Of a DNA stretch of 64,000 bases, positions 45,936-57,414 are shown one piece after another. A model generated the notes under the pieces. It did not search any database. It was not told the origin of the DNA and saw nothing but the letters and a program-made list of their open reading frames with translations. Source of the stretch: Nothophaeocryptopus gaeumannii. Taxonomy: Eukaryota; Ascomycota; Dothideomycetes; Mycosphaerellales; Mycosphaerellaceae. The translations under genes were made by a program, and so were the position numbers. Where the stretch lies: assembly GCA_031771865.1 (NCBI GenBank), contig JASISA010000023.1, positions 806,001 to 870,000 of the forward strand. The letters run 5' to 3'. Positions within the stretch are counted from its first letter, which is position 1. Every line of letters starts with the position of its first letter.

Positions 45936-47330
45936 CTACGACCCAGAAGCCTCAGCCTGTCTCACCCTCAACTCTTGCTCCTCTTTCTCTGCAATCTTCC
46001 TCATATCCAGCAACGTATGCACCCTACTCATGATACCCTCAAACATCTCAATGACTGGTGGTGTTGGAATCACGATCATCTCAGGAACCTGAATATGATT
46101 CAAAATACCTGCAATCTTCTCTGTTTGGATCGTGCTCTTCGCAATGCGCGGTTTGGACAATTTGTCGGATGCAAAGGTGACGCCGGAAGAGAGTTTGGTG
46201 GTCGCATCGGCTTGGACGACTCCGAAGCGGGCCATGTCGGCTTTAGAGAGGTCGAGTGGGAGGGCAGATTGGGGAGTTGCGGAGGGGAGGGAGTCTCGGG
46301 TTGGGCGGCGAGATTGCATGTTGGGTGCTTCTGATATGCTGGCAATGGAGTCGCGAGGACGGTGGGAGGAGGTTGCGGAGGGAGGTGCGATGCCTGGAGC
46401 ACCGATGCCGTCGTACGCAGCGTTGCCTATAGATGTGTGAGTGAGGAGAGGTTGAGTGTATGATGGTGAGATTACCTGTTGGCCGTAATCGCGGATTCTT
46501 CTTCATTCTGTCCTGTGCGAGAAGCTGCTGCCATAGCGCAGTGAGGGCCTGTGATGTAGTATACTGAGGAGCACTGGAATTCGCATGAGGATAGTCCAGC
46601 CTCTTCCTCAATTCCTCTCGCTGGCTGTCCAAAGTAGCCTGGTTCAGCATGATTCGCTGCAATTCTCCCAGCAGCACAGTCTCTTCGTCCACCTCGTTCG
46701 CTTTCCGGTACAGATGTCCCTCAGCCAACTTCTTCCGAGACATCTCCTTCGCCGGGTCGAAGTTCTTGAGCATCTCGTACAAGTCGTAATCCGTCGTACC
46801 CATGTTAGAGATCGGTGTCTCCTTGGCCAAGAGCTCTTTCCGTACATCGTAGAGGCGCTTCTTCAGCTCCTCCATACTTCGTTCTTTGCCCTCGAACTCG
46901 TAGTGATCCCATATGACTGGCCATTTCCCGTTGCAGTCGCGGTACAACTCCACCAGATAGTCTGTCTCTTCCCTGTTGAAGTCTGAGTCCAACTTGGAGA
47001 GTATGGAGTCGTATGTCTCATCGTCGTAGATCGGTACATCGGGTTGAACATTGTATTTCTCCAAGTTGCGCGCCGTCGCGGTTGAGTCGTCGGCAGCTCG
47101 CCGCCATCGCTGCACTTTCAGATCTGCTCGGTTCGCTGTCGCATCGTGCGGCTCATTCGTCCACCGCGCCGCCTTTCGCGGTTTGATGAGCGGCATCTTC
47201 GCACCGCGTTTGGGAATGGCGCGTAGCTGGACGTGTAGTTGTCAGTTGGAGGTTGACGTTGGAGATTCGAAGACCGAAATTCGGCCGGGCCTTGTGAAAG
47301 GCAACTAACTTCATTCTGCTCACTCGCCAT
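45936..47330 (-). CDS. SWC4: SWR1/NuA4 subunit SWC4 (DMAP1 orthologue)
   Basis: Exons 47330-47310, 47226-46476 and 46426-45936, with introns of 83 and 49 nt, give 420 residues. SWC4/DMAP1 is a nuclear subunit shared by the SWR1 remodeller (H2A.Z exchange) and the NuA4 acetyltransferase. The tiny first exon codes MASEQNE and joins LRAIPKRGAKMP. The SANT-like domain lies at about residues 88-142, with SDFNREETDYLVELYRDCNGKW and the DHYEFEGKERSMEELKKRLYDV type motif. Further conserved parts are KLAEGHLYRKANEVDEE and the C-terminal FGVVQADATTKLSSGVTFASDKL, which continues to a coiled segment (MRKIAEKEEQELRV). It is shorter at the N-terminus than many fungal orthologues. Confidence 0.88.
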
Positions 47331-47670
47331 CCCCTCACCCCTCGTATATCCCTTACACACGCAAAGTGGGAAGGCTTCTACAACGCCATAGATGGCTATA
47401 ATAACGTGCCAGCATGCAAGCCTTCTGTCATCTTTCACGGTACCTGCGAGGAGGTCTGGCGCCCTTCATTGCACCGTGTCCTACTTTCATGAAGTATGAT
47501 TCAGCGCTCTTCCATCCAGATACTGGGTGAGCCAGACCAAATCTGGTAGCTTTCGGGCTCTGCCATTTTCGTGAGTCAATGCGCGCAAAATGATATATCA
47601 CTGACCCAATCCACGGAGAGCCTGCGCTCTCACATTCCATCCATCGAGGTTCTACTGTACACCAGCGAAC
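47331..47670. other. Divergent intergenic region
   Basis: 340 bp between the SWC4 start (minus) and the unknown gene at 47671 (plus). The right end, from about 47570, belongs to a segment that is repeated at about 48816 (GAGTCAATGC(G/T)CG). Confidence 0.5.
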
Positions 47671-48480
47671 ATGGTTCAATTTCGCGGCAAAAACGAGAGC
47701 GCGCAACACGCCCACTGGAAGCTGGAGCCACGCACCACCCTGTGCTTACTCTGTGACGAGCCGCATACTCGTGTTGGCTGGTGCCAAAATGCTGTCGGGG
47801 TCAAGTTCAGGAAGGACCCCGCCCGCATTGGGTATTTATGCTCCAGAAAAGACCGTGGCCTTCTTCTATACGACAGATTCGATAGCAAGGAGCTTAGGAG
47901 ACTTTGCAAACAGAGGAACATCGCCATCAAGCATCCGGCATGGGAGCACAAGATGTCATACATGTATCTTCTGGAAAACCAGGACGAGCGAGGAACCTTC
48001 GACAAGCTTTTGCTCTTGCCTACCGAGCTAAGGTTGCTGGTCTTCGAGCAGTACATCGAGTGGCTTTGTCTGCGTCGCGGTGGTCCTGTGCACAGGAACA
48101 ATCACAATTTGCTCCCTCCACCGGCTCTAGCGAACGTCTGCCAACTACTTCGAAATGAAGTCCTGCCTTTGTTCTATCCCGCATACAGGTTCGCGACCTA
48201 CACCAACTACCACGGAGGCGTCTATTCGTCGTCCGAGACCCGATTCTTTCAGAGACATTACTTGGATCCGATGACCGAGAAAATCTTCACCAAGAATACC
48301 CATCTTTTGCAGTTCATCACAAGGCTTCAAGTCTCTGCAAGCTTCCAAGTATGGCTTCATAACGCATGGAAGGGGGCGTCCGATAGATGGAGAATCGATG
48401 TTCCACGCGGTGAAAGTTTAACTGCTTGTCGAAGCGAATCTCTTAAGCCCGCGAAAAGTGAAGTTGAGGAGAGGGCGTGA
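47671..48480 (+). CDS. Unknown fungal protein with a short Cys motif and an LPTELR segment
   Basis: A single exon of 269 residues. Near the start there is a Cys-rich motif (CLLCDEPHTRVGWC). A charged region (DRFDSKELRRLCKQR) follows, and then LLLPTELRLLVFEQYIEWL at about residues 112-132. That segment is the kind seen at the start of the fungal F-box-like/2EXR domains, followed by NVCQLLRNEVLPLFYPAYRFATY. The C-terminus is polar. I cannot name the family beyond that. A decayed tandem copy follows within 350 bp, which shows that the frame has been under past constraint and that the locus duplicates. Confidence 0.65.
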   Translation: MVQFRGKNESAQHAHWKLEPRTTLCLLCDEPHTRVGWCQNAVGVKFRKDPARIGYLCSRKDRGLLLYDRFDSKELRRLCKQRNIAIKHPAWEHKMSYMYLLENQDERGTFDKLLLLPTELRLLVFEQYIEWLCLRRGGPVHRNNHNLLPPPALANVCQLLRNEVLPLFYPAYRFATYTNYHGGVYSSSETRFFQRHYLDPMTEKIFTKNTHLLQFITRLQVSASFQVWLHNAWKGASDRWRIDVPRGESLTACRSESLKPAKSEVEERA

Positions 48481-48815
48481 AATCAGGCCGGTGAGGAAGT
48501 CCAAGCATTCTTCAACGGCGTCTCGCAAAGAGCCGGTGGCGCGCATCTGAATGCTGGAGACGCGTCTGTGATCTTCTGGATCTATGCGAGAGCTGCGCGG
48601 CATTCACAACGGCCGTATGCACTGCCAGCGAGGTACTATCCGCAGACGGATGTACCGCTACGACCACTCGCTAGCGACACCGAGCGACCAGGGAGCTGCG
48701 CTCAAGTACAAGAAGCGACGCTCGAGTGCAATCGATGAACATCACGATGGAAGTTCTTTATAGCAGCAGCTGGCGGTCCAGAGCTTTCTAGGGTAGCTGC
48801 CGGGTGTTGCCTCTC

Positions 48816-49490
48816 CATGAGTCAATGCTCGTAGAATATATTACTCACACTTCTATCCTTTCGAGACTCTGCAGAAACTCACCGGCAACGTGGTCCAATT
48901 CCGGCAACCATGCGAAACTTCGAAGAGCGGCTACTGAACACTTGAGACCTACATTGACCCGTGGCGCAAGGTTCACGATCGCAAACCCTTTCTGCAACGC
49001 GACATCGGGGTGAAATTCAGAAAAGATGTGGCGCGCAATACTTACTTGGCGTCTAGGCTCGACAGAGGCCTTCTTCTATACGACAGGACACGAGTCAAGG
49101 ACTGCGACAGTTCTGCGTGCAAAGAAAAGTCCAGATTAAAAACCGATCCTGGTAAACAGAACATGCCATACATCTACCTCCTCGAAAACGCCGACGAGCG
49201 CAAAACACTCAAGCTCATGGACCTACCTGTGGAGCTTCCACTACTGATATACGAGCACTAAGTTGATTGGATCCGTGTTGGATTGAACGATTATGTCACG
49301 CCACGGAACACGAAACCCTTCGAGAGAGCCCACAGCCTCCTTCCACCTCCACCTCTGGTACACACCTGTCGAGTCCTTCGCAAAGAGATCCTACCGCTGT
49401 TCTACGACTCCCTCAGATTCAGGATCGAGGTCAAGAGATTGCTTTTTTGCAGTCAAGGAACTCTTGCTGCTCCAGATATCACACTGGGTT
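48816..49490 (+). pseudogene. Decayed tandem copy of the 47671 gene
   Basis: The segment aligns in order with 47570-48220. Shared parts are the leader GAGTCAATGC, then GVKFRKD, DRGLLLYDR, a Tyr-Leu-Leu-Glu-Asn block (YIYLLENADER), LMDLPVELPLLIYEH, LLPPPPLVHTCRVLRKEILPLFY and a residual RF segment. There is no usable start, the Cys motif region has lost its frame, and a TAA stop (49259) stands where the parent has TAC after the IYEH/VFEQ block. The second half reads on in the same general order. Distance between copies is about 1.24 kb. Confidence 0.75.
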
Positions 49491-49499
49491 AAGTGCCGT

Positions 49500-50694
49500 A
49501 GCTCCGTCACATGCGAAGAAGTCCCTTCTATGATAAAGCCAGACGAGCCTCGCCTCAGCACACTCCAGAAGCCTCGTGCAACTGCAGTGCTTGTATCGAT
49601 AGCCAGGCAATCGTCAACAACACAGTCCAGGTCGGGCTTGTCGACTTGAGGTCCTAGGAAGAGAGCACGAACAGGTGGCAGCTGTCCAAGTGACTGCAAG
49701 AGGTGAGCAGACTGGGCGCACAAGACGCCGTGTTGCTCAGGTAGACCGCTCGTTGGCAATGCTTCAAGAGCTAAGTACTGATGTCGTTCGCGGAGATGGC
49801 CTTGACCCAAGGGAACGCCAAAACGCATTCGGAGAAGTGCAAACACGGAACTACTGATGGCGTTGACACGGGCGTGTCTACTTGCAGTCGCTGAACGTTT
49901 GCGTTGACTGAAGAGCTGTAGTCACAATTGATACGCCTCAGCAAGATTTCTCACTAGGATACGCTCGAACTTCCTCTCGTATGGAGAAGATCTTTCAGGC
50001 ACAATGCTCCGATAAAACAGTGTTGTGAACTGTGACTTGCCGCCAAAATTGGCGGACTTGTACAACAGAGCTCTGAGAGGCCTTTGGCGCTTGTCATGAT
50101 GCCCACACACCCGAAACAGCGAGTCGTGGAACATCTGCAATAGCCTGTGAAAGACAGCAGCAACGCGTCCTACTCCGATCGAGTTTGGGAGCGTCTCGCC
50201 TGGAAGTCGATACACACTGCGATTTCGAGCACAGCTACTGCTCAAGAACAGGTTCTCGAGCGCAGAGCAAAGTATAAACAAATGGAATAAGGGACCAGCG
50301 CGCTCTGATTGTAGGCTTCCCATGCGTGCAACGATGTATCTCCAGTAGGATTAATGAACACAGGTCTGCCCAAATACAACAGATCCGCTCGACCATGGAT
50401 AGTGCTTGTGTCGAATCTCAGACCATGGCAGGCTCTTCACCTCTCTGTGACTGATCTGATCACATCCAAGGCAACTCGGAGACCATGAACTTGTGTCTCG
50501 AAATTTGATCTCCGTCAATGAGCGGAAGTAGATGTCGGCTCCTGACCCAAGCTGTGCAGATGTCGCACTTTGGCCGAGTTAAAAAGAAGTCCTAGATTGC
50601 AAATACCTGAGACGACCTTGAAGAATCGTCTTGAACGCATCGTCCAGACCGCCGAGAACTGCATGCCGGAGCTCTTCTGCTTCCAGATATTCAT
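49500..50694. other. No intact gene; possible 3' remains of the NACHT relic
   Basis: A minus-strand open frame of 133 codons (49922-50323) may be the old C-terminal part of the NLR-like gene, because it lies downstream in the right orientation. I see no domain in it, so this is only a guess. Confidence 0.3.
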
Positions 50695-52560
50695 TCAAGA
50701 CGTCATAGGCACATTTGTGTATCCACTTCGGCATGCGTCTTCACACCGTATTATTGTCGGATATAGTCTGTCTCTCTTTCGAACGCGACATCGGCAAATG
50801 GTTGCGTCACGACCATGCATAGCGTGTTCTGGCGATGCCGAACGCTTTGACAGAACAAGTACAACGACAGTACTGCTCCATGGGTGTTCAGGAAGAGGTG
50901 GTGGTAGTACAGAGTCATGCACTTCCAGCAGCCCAGCGCTTTGACCGAATATTTGGACCTCATTGTTTTCGCGGCATTGCGCGAATTGCTCCGGGTGCCG
51001 ATCGCTTTCCAGACGAGAAGCAGTCAGATCCGAGATACAGCCCGGGAACGACCCATCTCTTTGCAGAATGACGGACTGCAAGTAAAAGGCCAACGATGCT
51101 CGGTGCACCTTGTCAACCGACTTCACCATTTGCGAAAAGAGCAGATCAATCTCGGACGGCATAGCCACCAGTCGCTCCCAAAGAGTTTCCGCGCTGTCTC
51201 CGCATGCAATACCTCTGTTCAAAGATTGAGTGACGAGAACGGCCCAAAGGAAGACGCCCTCTGCCCGATCTGTGACCTCGGCGACGAGCCAGTCTAGTTC
51301 GGAATCGGGACGAACGGATATTTTCAGCTTCTTCTGAACGTACTGTTCGATATCCTGTCTGTTCAGGTCTTGTAACCGCAGCTGTTGGTGACCGCGCAAT
51401 CTGCCTCTCGGGACTATTTCAGGTCGACTGGATACGCAACATTTCACATTCGGCAGAACTTGAAGCTTGTCAACAAGATTTGCCAGATCATCATAGTCCC
51501 CTACGTACTCGTCTAAGCCATCGATGAATATGCAAAAGTGCTCTGCTCTGACTTTCCAGATGACCCAAGAAGGCAATCACTTCATGTTCCGGTAGATTTC
51601 CGCAGATTTGATGCAACAAGACCCTCAGCAGACCGGCGATACTTCGTTGCAATTCGTCGCCAGGCCGCCAGAAGTAGAAAGAAAGGATCTGAAGTCGATA
51701 ATTGTCACTCCAGCGTGTCAGCTGCTGGCGCGTCTCTTATCCTCAATAAAAAACGCCATTAGTATACTTCCCCCAGAAGCTGCCTTGCCAGAGATCCAGT
51801 ACGTGGACGAGTCGTTCCTTAGCCGGTCGGTGAAATCTGGACGAGCACGAGTACAAGCATCTTCAGAGCTGAAGTTCGATTCGATTTCAGGTCGGAGCTG
51901 AAGACGTGCTTGTTTTCCGCATGGTCCAATGCGTCTGCGCTGGCACGTGGGTTGAACAGATGGCGAGGCATCACGAGTGTCTCTCTCTGGGCAGAAAATC
52001 CACTCGACCGTCTTCGGCGCAGCATCCTTGATTGCATCACGTCGCTCGTCGAGGTAGGGAGAGTACAGATCGCGCAGTAGCCGAGCCCGAGGATCTTCTG
52101 CGACTTCATACTTCTTTCCCAAATGAACTCTAGCCTGGCCAGATATATCAATAGAGGTGTAAGTATTCCCTTGTTGCTGGGTCCAGCTTTGGGAGCCACT
52201 CCTTGTGCTCATTCTCCTCAGGATCAACGCGAACTTTGCTTCCCAGGGTGGATACTGAGAGTATCATAGTCAAGGATTGTCCTGGGACAGCATCAGCTGG
52301 CCGGTGAGTGGGTCTTCTTGGTCGCACAAGAATGAGCTCAGCCGCAGCGGCGATGAGCGCAGGGCGACTCGCGACATCCTTAGTGAGAGCTCCACGCTCC
52401 GGGCTGCGATGGTTGCGAGCGGTACGGAAAGCCGCGCTCAGGCACGAAGAGAACCTTCCCGCGAGCGAACCGTCGATGTTGACTGCCTGCGTCCGCTTCG
52501 AGGCTCGGCGCGAGGTCGAAACTCGGGCGGCTTATGTGAAGCCTCGTGCCTGAGGCATGA
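50695..52560 (-). pseudogene. NACHT-domain (NLR-like STAND NTPase) gene relic
   Basis: Reading the minus strand gives the parts of a fungal NLR in order but in different frames. About 52560-52230 is a weak helical N-terminal region. It is followed by SGQARVHLGKKYE and a Walker A site that reads ISGKAASGGSILM, with the Lys position changed to Gly. After a stop near 51718 the frame changes to QILSFYFWRPGDELQRSIAGLLR (about 51660). Another change near 51540 leads to the Walker B FCIFIDGLDEY, CVSSRPE and AEGVFLWAVLV. Several stops and frame changes, plus the damaged Walker A, indicate a dead gene. The C-terminal repeat sensor is not recognisable. Confidence 0.8.
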
Positions 52561-53770
52561 CAAGAGAGTCTTGATAAGAACCCAGAGCACTTTCTGGCGG
52601 TACACATGGAAGCCTCCTGTTATTGCAGGATTTTGGAAGCGCGCATAGAAAACGTGTGTGTGTGGTGAATTGGGAGGTGAGAGACGCGCCAAGAGATATT
52701 GGAGAGACTGGACAACGCCCCGGAGATTTCCTCAAGGACAAGTCAAAGTTGGCGCCCAGTCCCATCAAATATTGAAATCCACTTACCATTTCCGCTCCTT
52801 CCTCGCGAAATTGTGACAGATTCTCGCACACAAGCCAGAAACTGCAGATTCAGTCATACGCACCACAGTCGAGCACGCTAGAGGCATCGTGGCCCGAGCT
52901 CAACACCGCAAGATCAAAAAGCTCGCTTTTCCACGCCTCCAACGATGATCTTTCTCTTCAGCTCTCTTGTAAGTCAACAACCCGACCCTACACTTCAATA
53001 CCAACGTCGCTGACCATTCTCTAGTGCCTTTTGGCTTAGATCAAGTGTAAGAGAAACCTGCGGTATCCCGATTAAATCCAAAACACACGCTGACCCCTTC
53101 ACAGGTAGTATCTGTTCTTTTCAGTTTAATCTCTGAAACGAGACTACGGTCTCTTCAAGATTAATCTTATTTTTGGCATTCGGCGGCTGGCCGCTGGGCT
53201 TGCCTATGTCAGCCTGCCATTGTGGTAAGCACCCATAACAACGCGCAAGTAACGAGCAAGTTGGCTGATAATTCCTGCAGTCATTGGCCTTACACTACCG
53301 CCTTTCGACGCGACCTCACTTTTCATCATGTTGCTGCTGTTGCAGTGGAGTGGAGAAGAGACACACCAAAACCGACAGCTTCTGTCACGACCACCGCATT
53401 GACGCGCGCTGAAGGTGTTAGCAAGTGTTGGTGGTATGTGCTGCTGTCCTTCCGATGGACGTCGTCCAAAGCAAAGCTCATCTGGAAGATTCGCTATACC
53501 ACAGAAGTGCGCGCGACCCGGCGGTTTCAAACCACCGTCAGCACTGATGTGGAGCCTTCGAATCGACACATACTACCGACGATGGACACAGTCGCCTCAT
53601 CACACTATCAAATCGCTTTCTTGACAGACTGCGGGGAGGTGCTGGTGTCGCGCGGCATGACAGCCTCCACCGCGAAAAAGATATCTTTATACACTGTTTT
53701 ACACGTTGAGCTGAGACTCGAACATCTCGTCAATCCCGCCTCTATTCCATATCATACACGTGCCTCGTGC
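52561..53770. other. Intergenic, with a dispersed repeat
   Basis: About 1.2 kb without a supportable gene. It contains the second copy of the dispersed repeat (53285-53435). A short GT-rich stretch lies at about 52650. Confidence 0.5.
53285..53435 (+). repeat. Dispersed repeat, copy 2
   Basis: Diverged relative of 130-300 in the same orientation, sharing GGCCTTACACTACCGCC and the later GCTGAAGGTGTTAGCAAGTG block. See copy 1. Confidence 0.5.
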
Positions 53771-54531
53771 TTATGCCGCCTTGGGCTTCGGACCAATATT
53801 CCATCCCCATTTCCTCAGCGTCTTAACAACCTTTGGCGTGACGGCGAGCGTGAGCGGTAAGCGGAAGAAGATGAGCGATTTGTGCACACCATAGGCAAGT
53901 AGTAACTGTGTTCCAAGGCCTGCCAAAATTTCATCGTCAGCTCCACTCTCGTAAGTCTCACCTCTAAAATCTTCCACTTACCTGGATCCTTGCCCTTCGC
54001 GTCCTTGTGAACAGCCTCTTGGGCATCCTGCGCTTGCGCCTGCATGCCCTCCACCGCCACCGCCTCATTCTGCATCCGCCTTTCCCTCAGTGCCGGCGCA
54101 ACCTTCTCCAGCCAGCCCCAGAACCCTTCCACGATCGTGTGCTCAACCTCCGCTATCCGCTCTGTGCCGAATAGTCTCACGGCGAGGAAGCAGAATGGGA
54201 AGTCCAGTACGGACAGCCCAAGGTAAATGCCTGTCACTGTCCAACCATATTTCCTCGACATGTCCTTCATACGATCTGACAAAGATTTGGGCTTTGCGCT
54301 CTCAGACGCTTGTGTGCTGTTCTGGCGCAGTTGCCACCTCTGCCGAAAGGGAGATGCTCGCCATGTCCTCCATATCTGCGACGGTCGTAGGTTTGATGAT
54401 GTGAGATTGCGCTTTTGTATTATGCCTCTTGTAACAGCATCCTGAACGCTCTGCCTGGGTGGTGCTCGTCGAGAGGCTTCACGGACCGGTGCTTGGCGGA
54501 AAAGCTGTATGAGGCGCGGGTTCTTGAGCAT
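53771..54531 (-). CDS. DUF1279 (FAM210-like) mitochondrial membrane protein
   Basis: Exons 54531-53982 and 53919-53771 (62-nt intron, gtaagt to ggcag) give 232 residues. The Arg-rich start (MLKNPRLIQLFRQAPVREASRRAPPRQ) is a mitochondrial targeting sequence. The DUF1279 domain follows: DRMKDMSRKYGWTVTGIYLGLSVLDFPFCFLAVRLFG (about residues 85-122). The conserved second half, YGVHKSLIFFRLPLTLAVTPKVVKTLRKWGW, comes from the second exon. Splicing is needed to recover that conserved end. The family is found in the mitochondrial inner membrane; its exact function in fungi is not settled. Confidence 0.87.
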
Positions 54532-56801
54532 GGCAGCTCTCGGTCGCCGGTGATCTCTCGCCTTGATGGAGATCGATGTGGGAGCGGTTTACTGAACGCT
54601 TCATCCTACCTGACATCACATTTTTTTCCGCAAGAGCCACGGAGTACGCGGCCGTTCCCGCAAGCAGTCGGCGATCGGGCTGTCCTGACGACGATCACTG
54701 GGATCCGACTTCCTTTCAACGTGCCACCTCGCACAGCTCCATCGGCGCAAACATCATCATGAACAGGCAAAGTCTACTGTCAGCGTCCGATGACCGACCG
54801 CGTCAACAGACAGCGTCACTTGACCTTCGTACGACGCTTCGCCGAGAAACCTTCTATGTTCTACCGGAGTATGTGTCGCCGACCACAACATTGCGCTGTA
54901 CGGCCTTGGCTAGTGTCGATGGCTGCCGCGATTGTAAAAAGTCAAAATCAAAGACGTGGCTTGAGGGAACTTGCTGCCCAAGGTAACCATCGCGCCTATT
55001 GGGCTTGGGTGAAGGAATGCTGTATTTGAGTAGAATGGTGGCTTTTGTGAAGAACATGTTGAGCAAACGGTGTAGTCTTGAGATGCGTGCTCACTACCGC
55101 GATCGGCAAGAACCTCATCCTGAATCGTCAAAGAATGATGTACAGGAAGAGAATGGTGAGCTACTAGAGGTCTTCGTCAGGCTCGAAGAGTGGAGGAACA
55201 CTGCAAGACACCAACGCTCCTTCTTCTTGACATCTTACATACTTCGTGTATTAGCTCCTTCTGGACGTTTTTGGGCACGACCTGGGGTCAGGACGAGCAC
55301 CTAGACGGCCTGTCCAGACCTACAAACTGCTCTAAGATACCAGAGTTCAATCCAACCAGCGTGATCTGCGTTGACTCTCAAGAGACTCTCCTGTACAACT
55401 TCCTCTTTCTGTCAGTCTTGACTGCCACCAGCTCAGCGGCCCGTACCAACGCCTCAGGATAAGGCCATGATCGGGCAGTCGTTCATCACGGGTTCACGGG
55501 TCCACGGCGATAGCTGACGATCGCCACTTCAGGTGCAAAGACTATAGCCACACGGTGAAGCGAAGTGTGAGGATTGGGATGCTTGCGCCAGCCCTTGGGG
55601 GTACAACATACGGGCCCGAGCGGTCGTGTCACACGTGCGTCGGTCGACATGCCACGAGCACGGCATAATGGGGCCCAAGGCACACGACAACCAGCATCTG
55701 CGCGCCAAACTATAGCTGCGCGCAATATAGGGAGCCTCACCGGGGGTCTTCGGCAGCGGTAGGAGGTAACAGAGACAGAAGGATGATGGCGTATGATGGG
55801 TGGGCATGAGGCTAAAGTCAGTATTCGGCGGCTCGCCATGTGCGTGCAAAGCTTATTGTCGACTTGGGGGTCAGGGTGGGGCATCGGATGGCTAGGTTGC
55901 TATCGAAGAACAACCCTAGTGCTTGCGGCCGTGACTTGAACTCTATGCGATGCATCCTCGGCAGGAGGCGGCGGCAGACCCTCGTGTGCAATAATGTGCA
56001 CGTCGTCGTTGCTTCCCTCTACCGTACCCAAGCACGCTCGCTGTGGCTGAAGGACGACGCACGCATATGGCAGAGAGTTTGGATCTACGACAGTTCTGCT
56101 GAGATACTCGACCACACATGAGCACTGAGCACCTGTAAGAGGTACGTACGAAGGTCCCACCAGTTGCATCTGCGATGGTCTCGTGGTGTCACGTCTGAAG
56201 TCACCTGTGCTGTCTGCGTCGAGATCTGTGAACCTGATCCTGGATCCGTGCCACCCACCTCGAGGTCGACACCCTCCCCCCAGTGGTCCGGTGGTGCAGT
56301 GGTCCTCGCCCGCCCGGCCGCCTTCCCGCTACCTTCTTACCCGCACTGCACTGGGAGGCTCAGGTTCGGCGTCAGGTTCTCAGGTTCAGGTTCACCATTC
56401 ATCGAAACGCCCCCGGTGGAGCTTTAGCTCGACCAGCATCGCCATAACTTCGCTCATTGCTTTGAAGGTTATGGAGACTTCTTTTAGCGTCACAGCAGCC
56501 CGAAACGGCTCGCTTCGACCACGTCCTACGAGGCTGACGTTGTGCCAGGGAGTGCCGAGCAGTCGTGCGGACGGGAGGCGATCGGTCAAGGTGCCTGCTG
56601 CAGAGTGCAGACTAGCCGGCTACGCTCATTATAAGAGTACAGCAGCCCACAGGCTATCGATTCTCTCGCCAAGGGTAAGCCCACTTCATTGCACACATCC
56701 ACTGTGTTACGACCTGATCTACTCCCCAATTTTCCGCATTGCATCAACCGTGCCTGGCCCCTTCTGACAAAAGGATTACGTCCTTCCACACTCCCATCAC
56801 C
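54532..56801. other. Gene-free stretch
   Basis: About 2.3 kb without a supported gene. Short frames overlap in all six phases. A stretch at about 56180 shares GTGTCACGTCTGAA with the first bases of the window, followed in both by TCAC; this is too short to call a repeat. Confidence 0.45.
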
Positions 56802-57206
56802 ATGCATATACAAACAACCTTCGCGGTACCCTTCTCGCCGCAACCAAGTCCTCCCTCTCTGGCCTCCTCAGACGCATCATACCAGGACGACTTCTTCTTT
56901 ATGGGAGCAAACACCAACGTCGGCATGAACGTCGATGGCATTGGGATCCTCAACTATCAACGTGCTGTCGATGTAGCTCGCAACTCTGAAGGCGAGCTCG
57001 ACCCAACGATCAAGGCATATCTGAAACAAGCCGTGGAAGACATCTGGACCCGGATCCAAATGGAGCCTGAGTCGTATGTCATGACCAAGGATGAATTCGC
57101 CGTATTCAACTTTTACCGGCTCAAATACGAAGGCGAGACTGTCGCGGAGCAGGCTGTCGCTCGATACTGGGCCAACACCTATGGCTCTCCTACTGCCTCG
57201 ACCTGA
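56802..57206 (+). CDS. Small protein, function unknown
   Basis: A single exon of 134 residues; the ATG at 56802 (ATCACCATGC) has a good context. After a Pro/Ser-rich start comes DDFFFMGANTNVGMNVDGIGILNYQRAVDVARNSEGELD, then helices KAYLKQAVEDIWTRIQM and TKDEFAVFNFYRLKY. It looks like a compact helical protein with no membrane segment. I do not recognise the family. Its even codon use and clean start speak for a real gene, but there is no second line of evidence. Confidence 0.6.
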   Translation: MHIQTTFAVPFSPQPSPPSLASSDASYQDDFFFMGANTNVGMNVDGIGILNYQRAVDVARNSEGELDPTIKAYLKQAVEDIWTRIQMEPESYVMTKDEFAVFNFYRLKYEGETVAEQAVARYWANTYGSPTAST

Positions 57207-57414
57207 TCCCACAAGCCCTTCAGACCTGCGACGGATACCTCTACCGATCATGTTTCTTGGCCAACACTCTTCTGGAGCCCCTGATTTATTTCCGTTCTGC
57301 CCGTCAAACAAAGCGGGTCCTTCTGATTGAGACGAGGACTAATGCGCCGTTGGGAACAGATATTACGTGCGGCTGCAGCGCGAGCTGGCAGCTATCCCTG
57401 TACACCAGCCGTAA

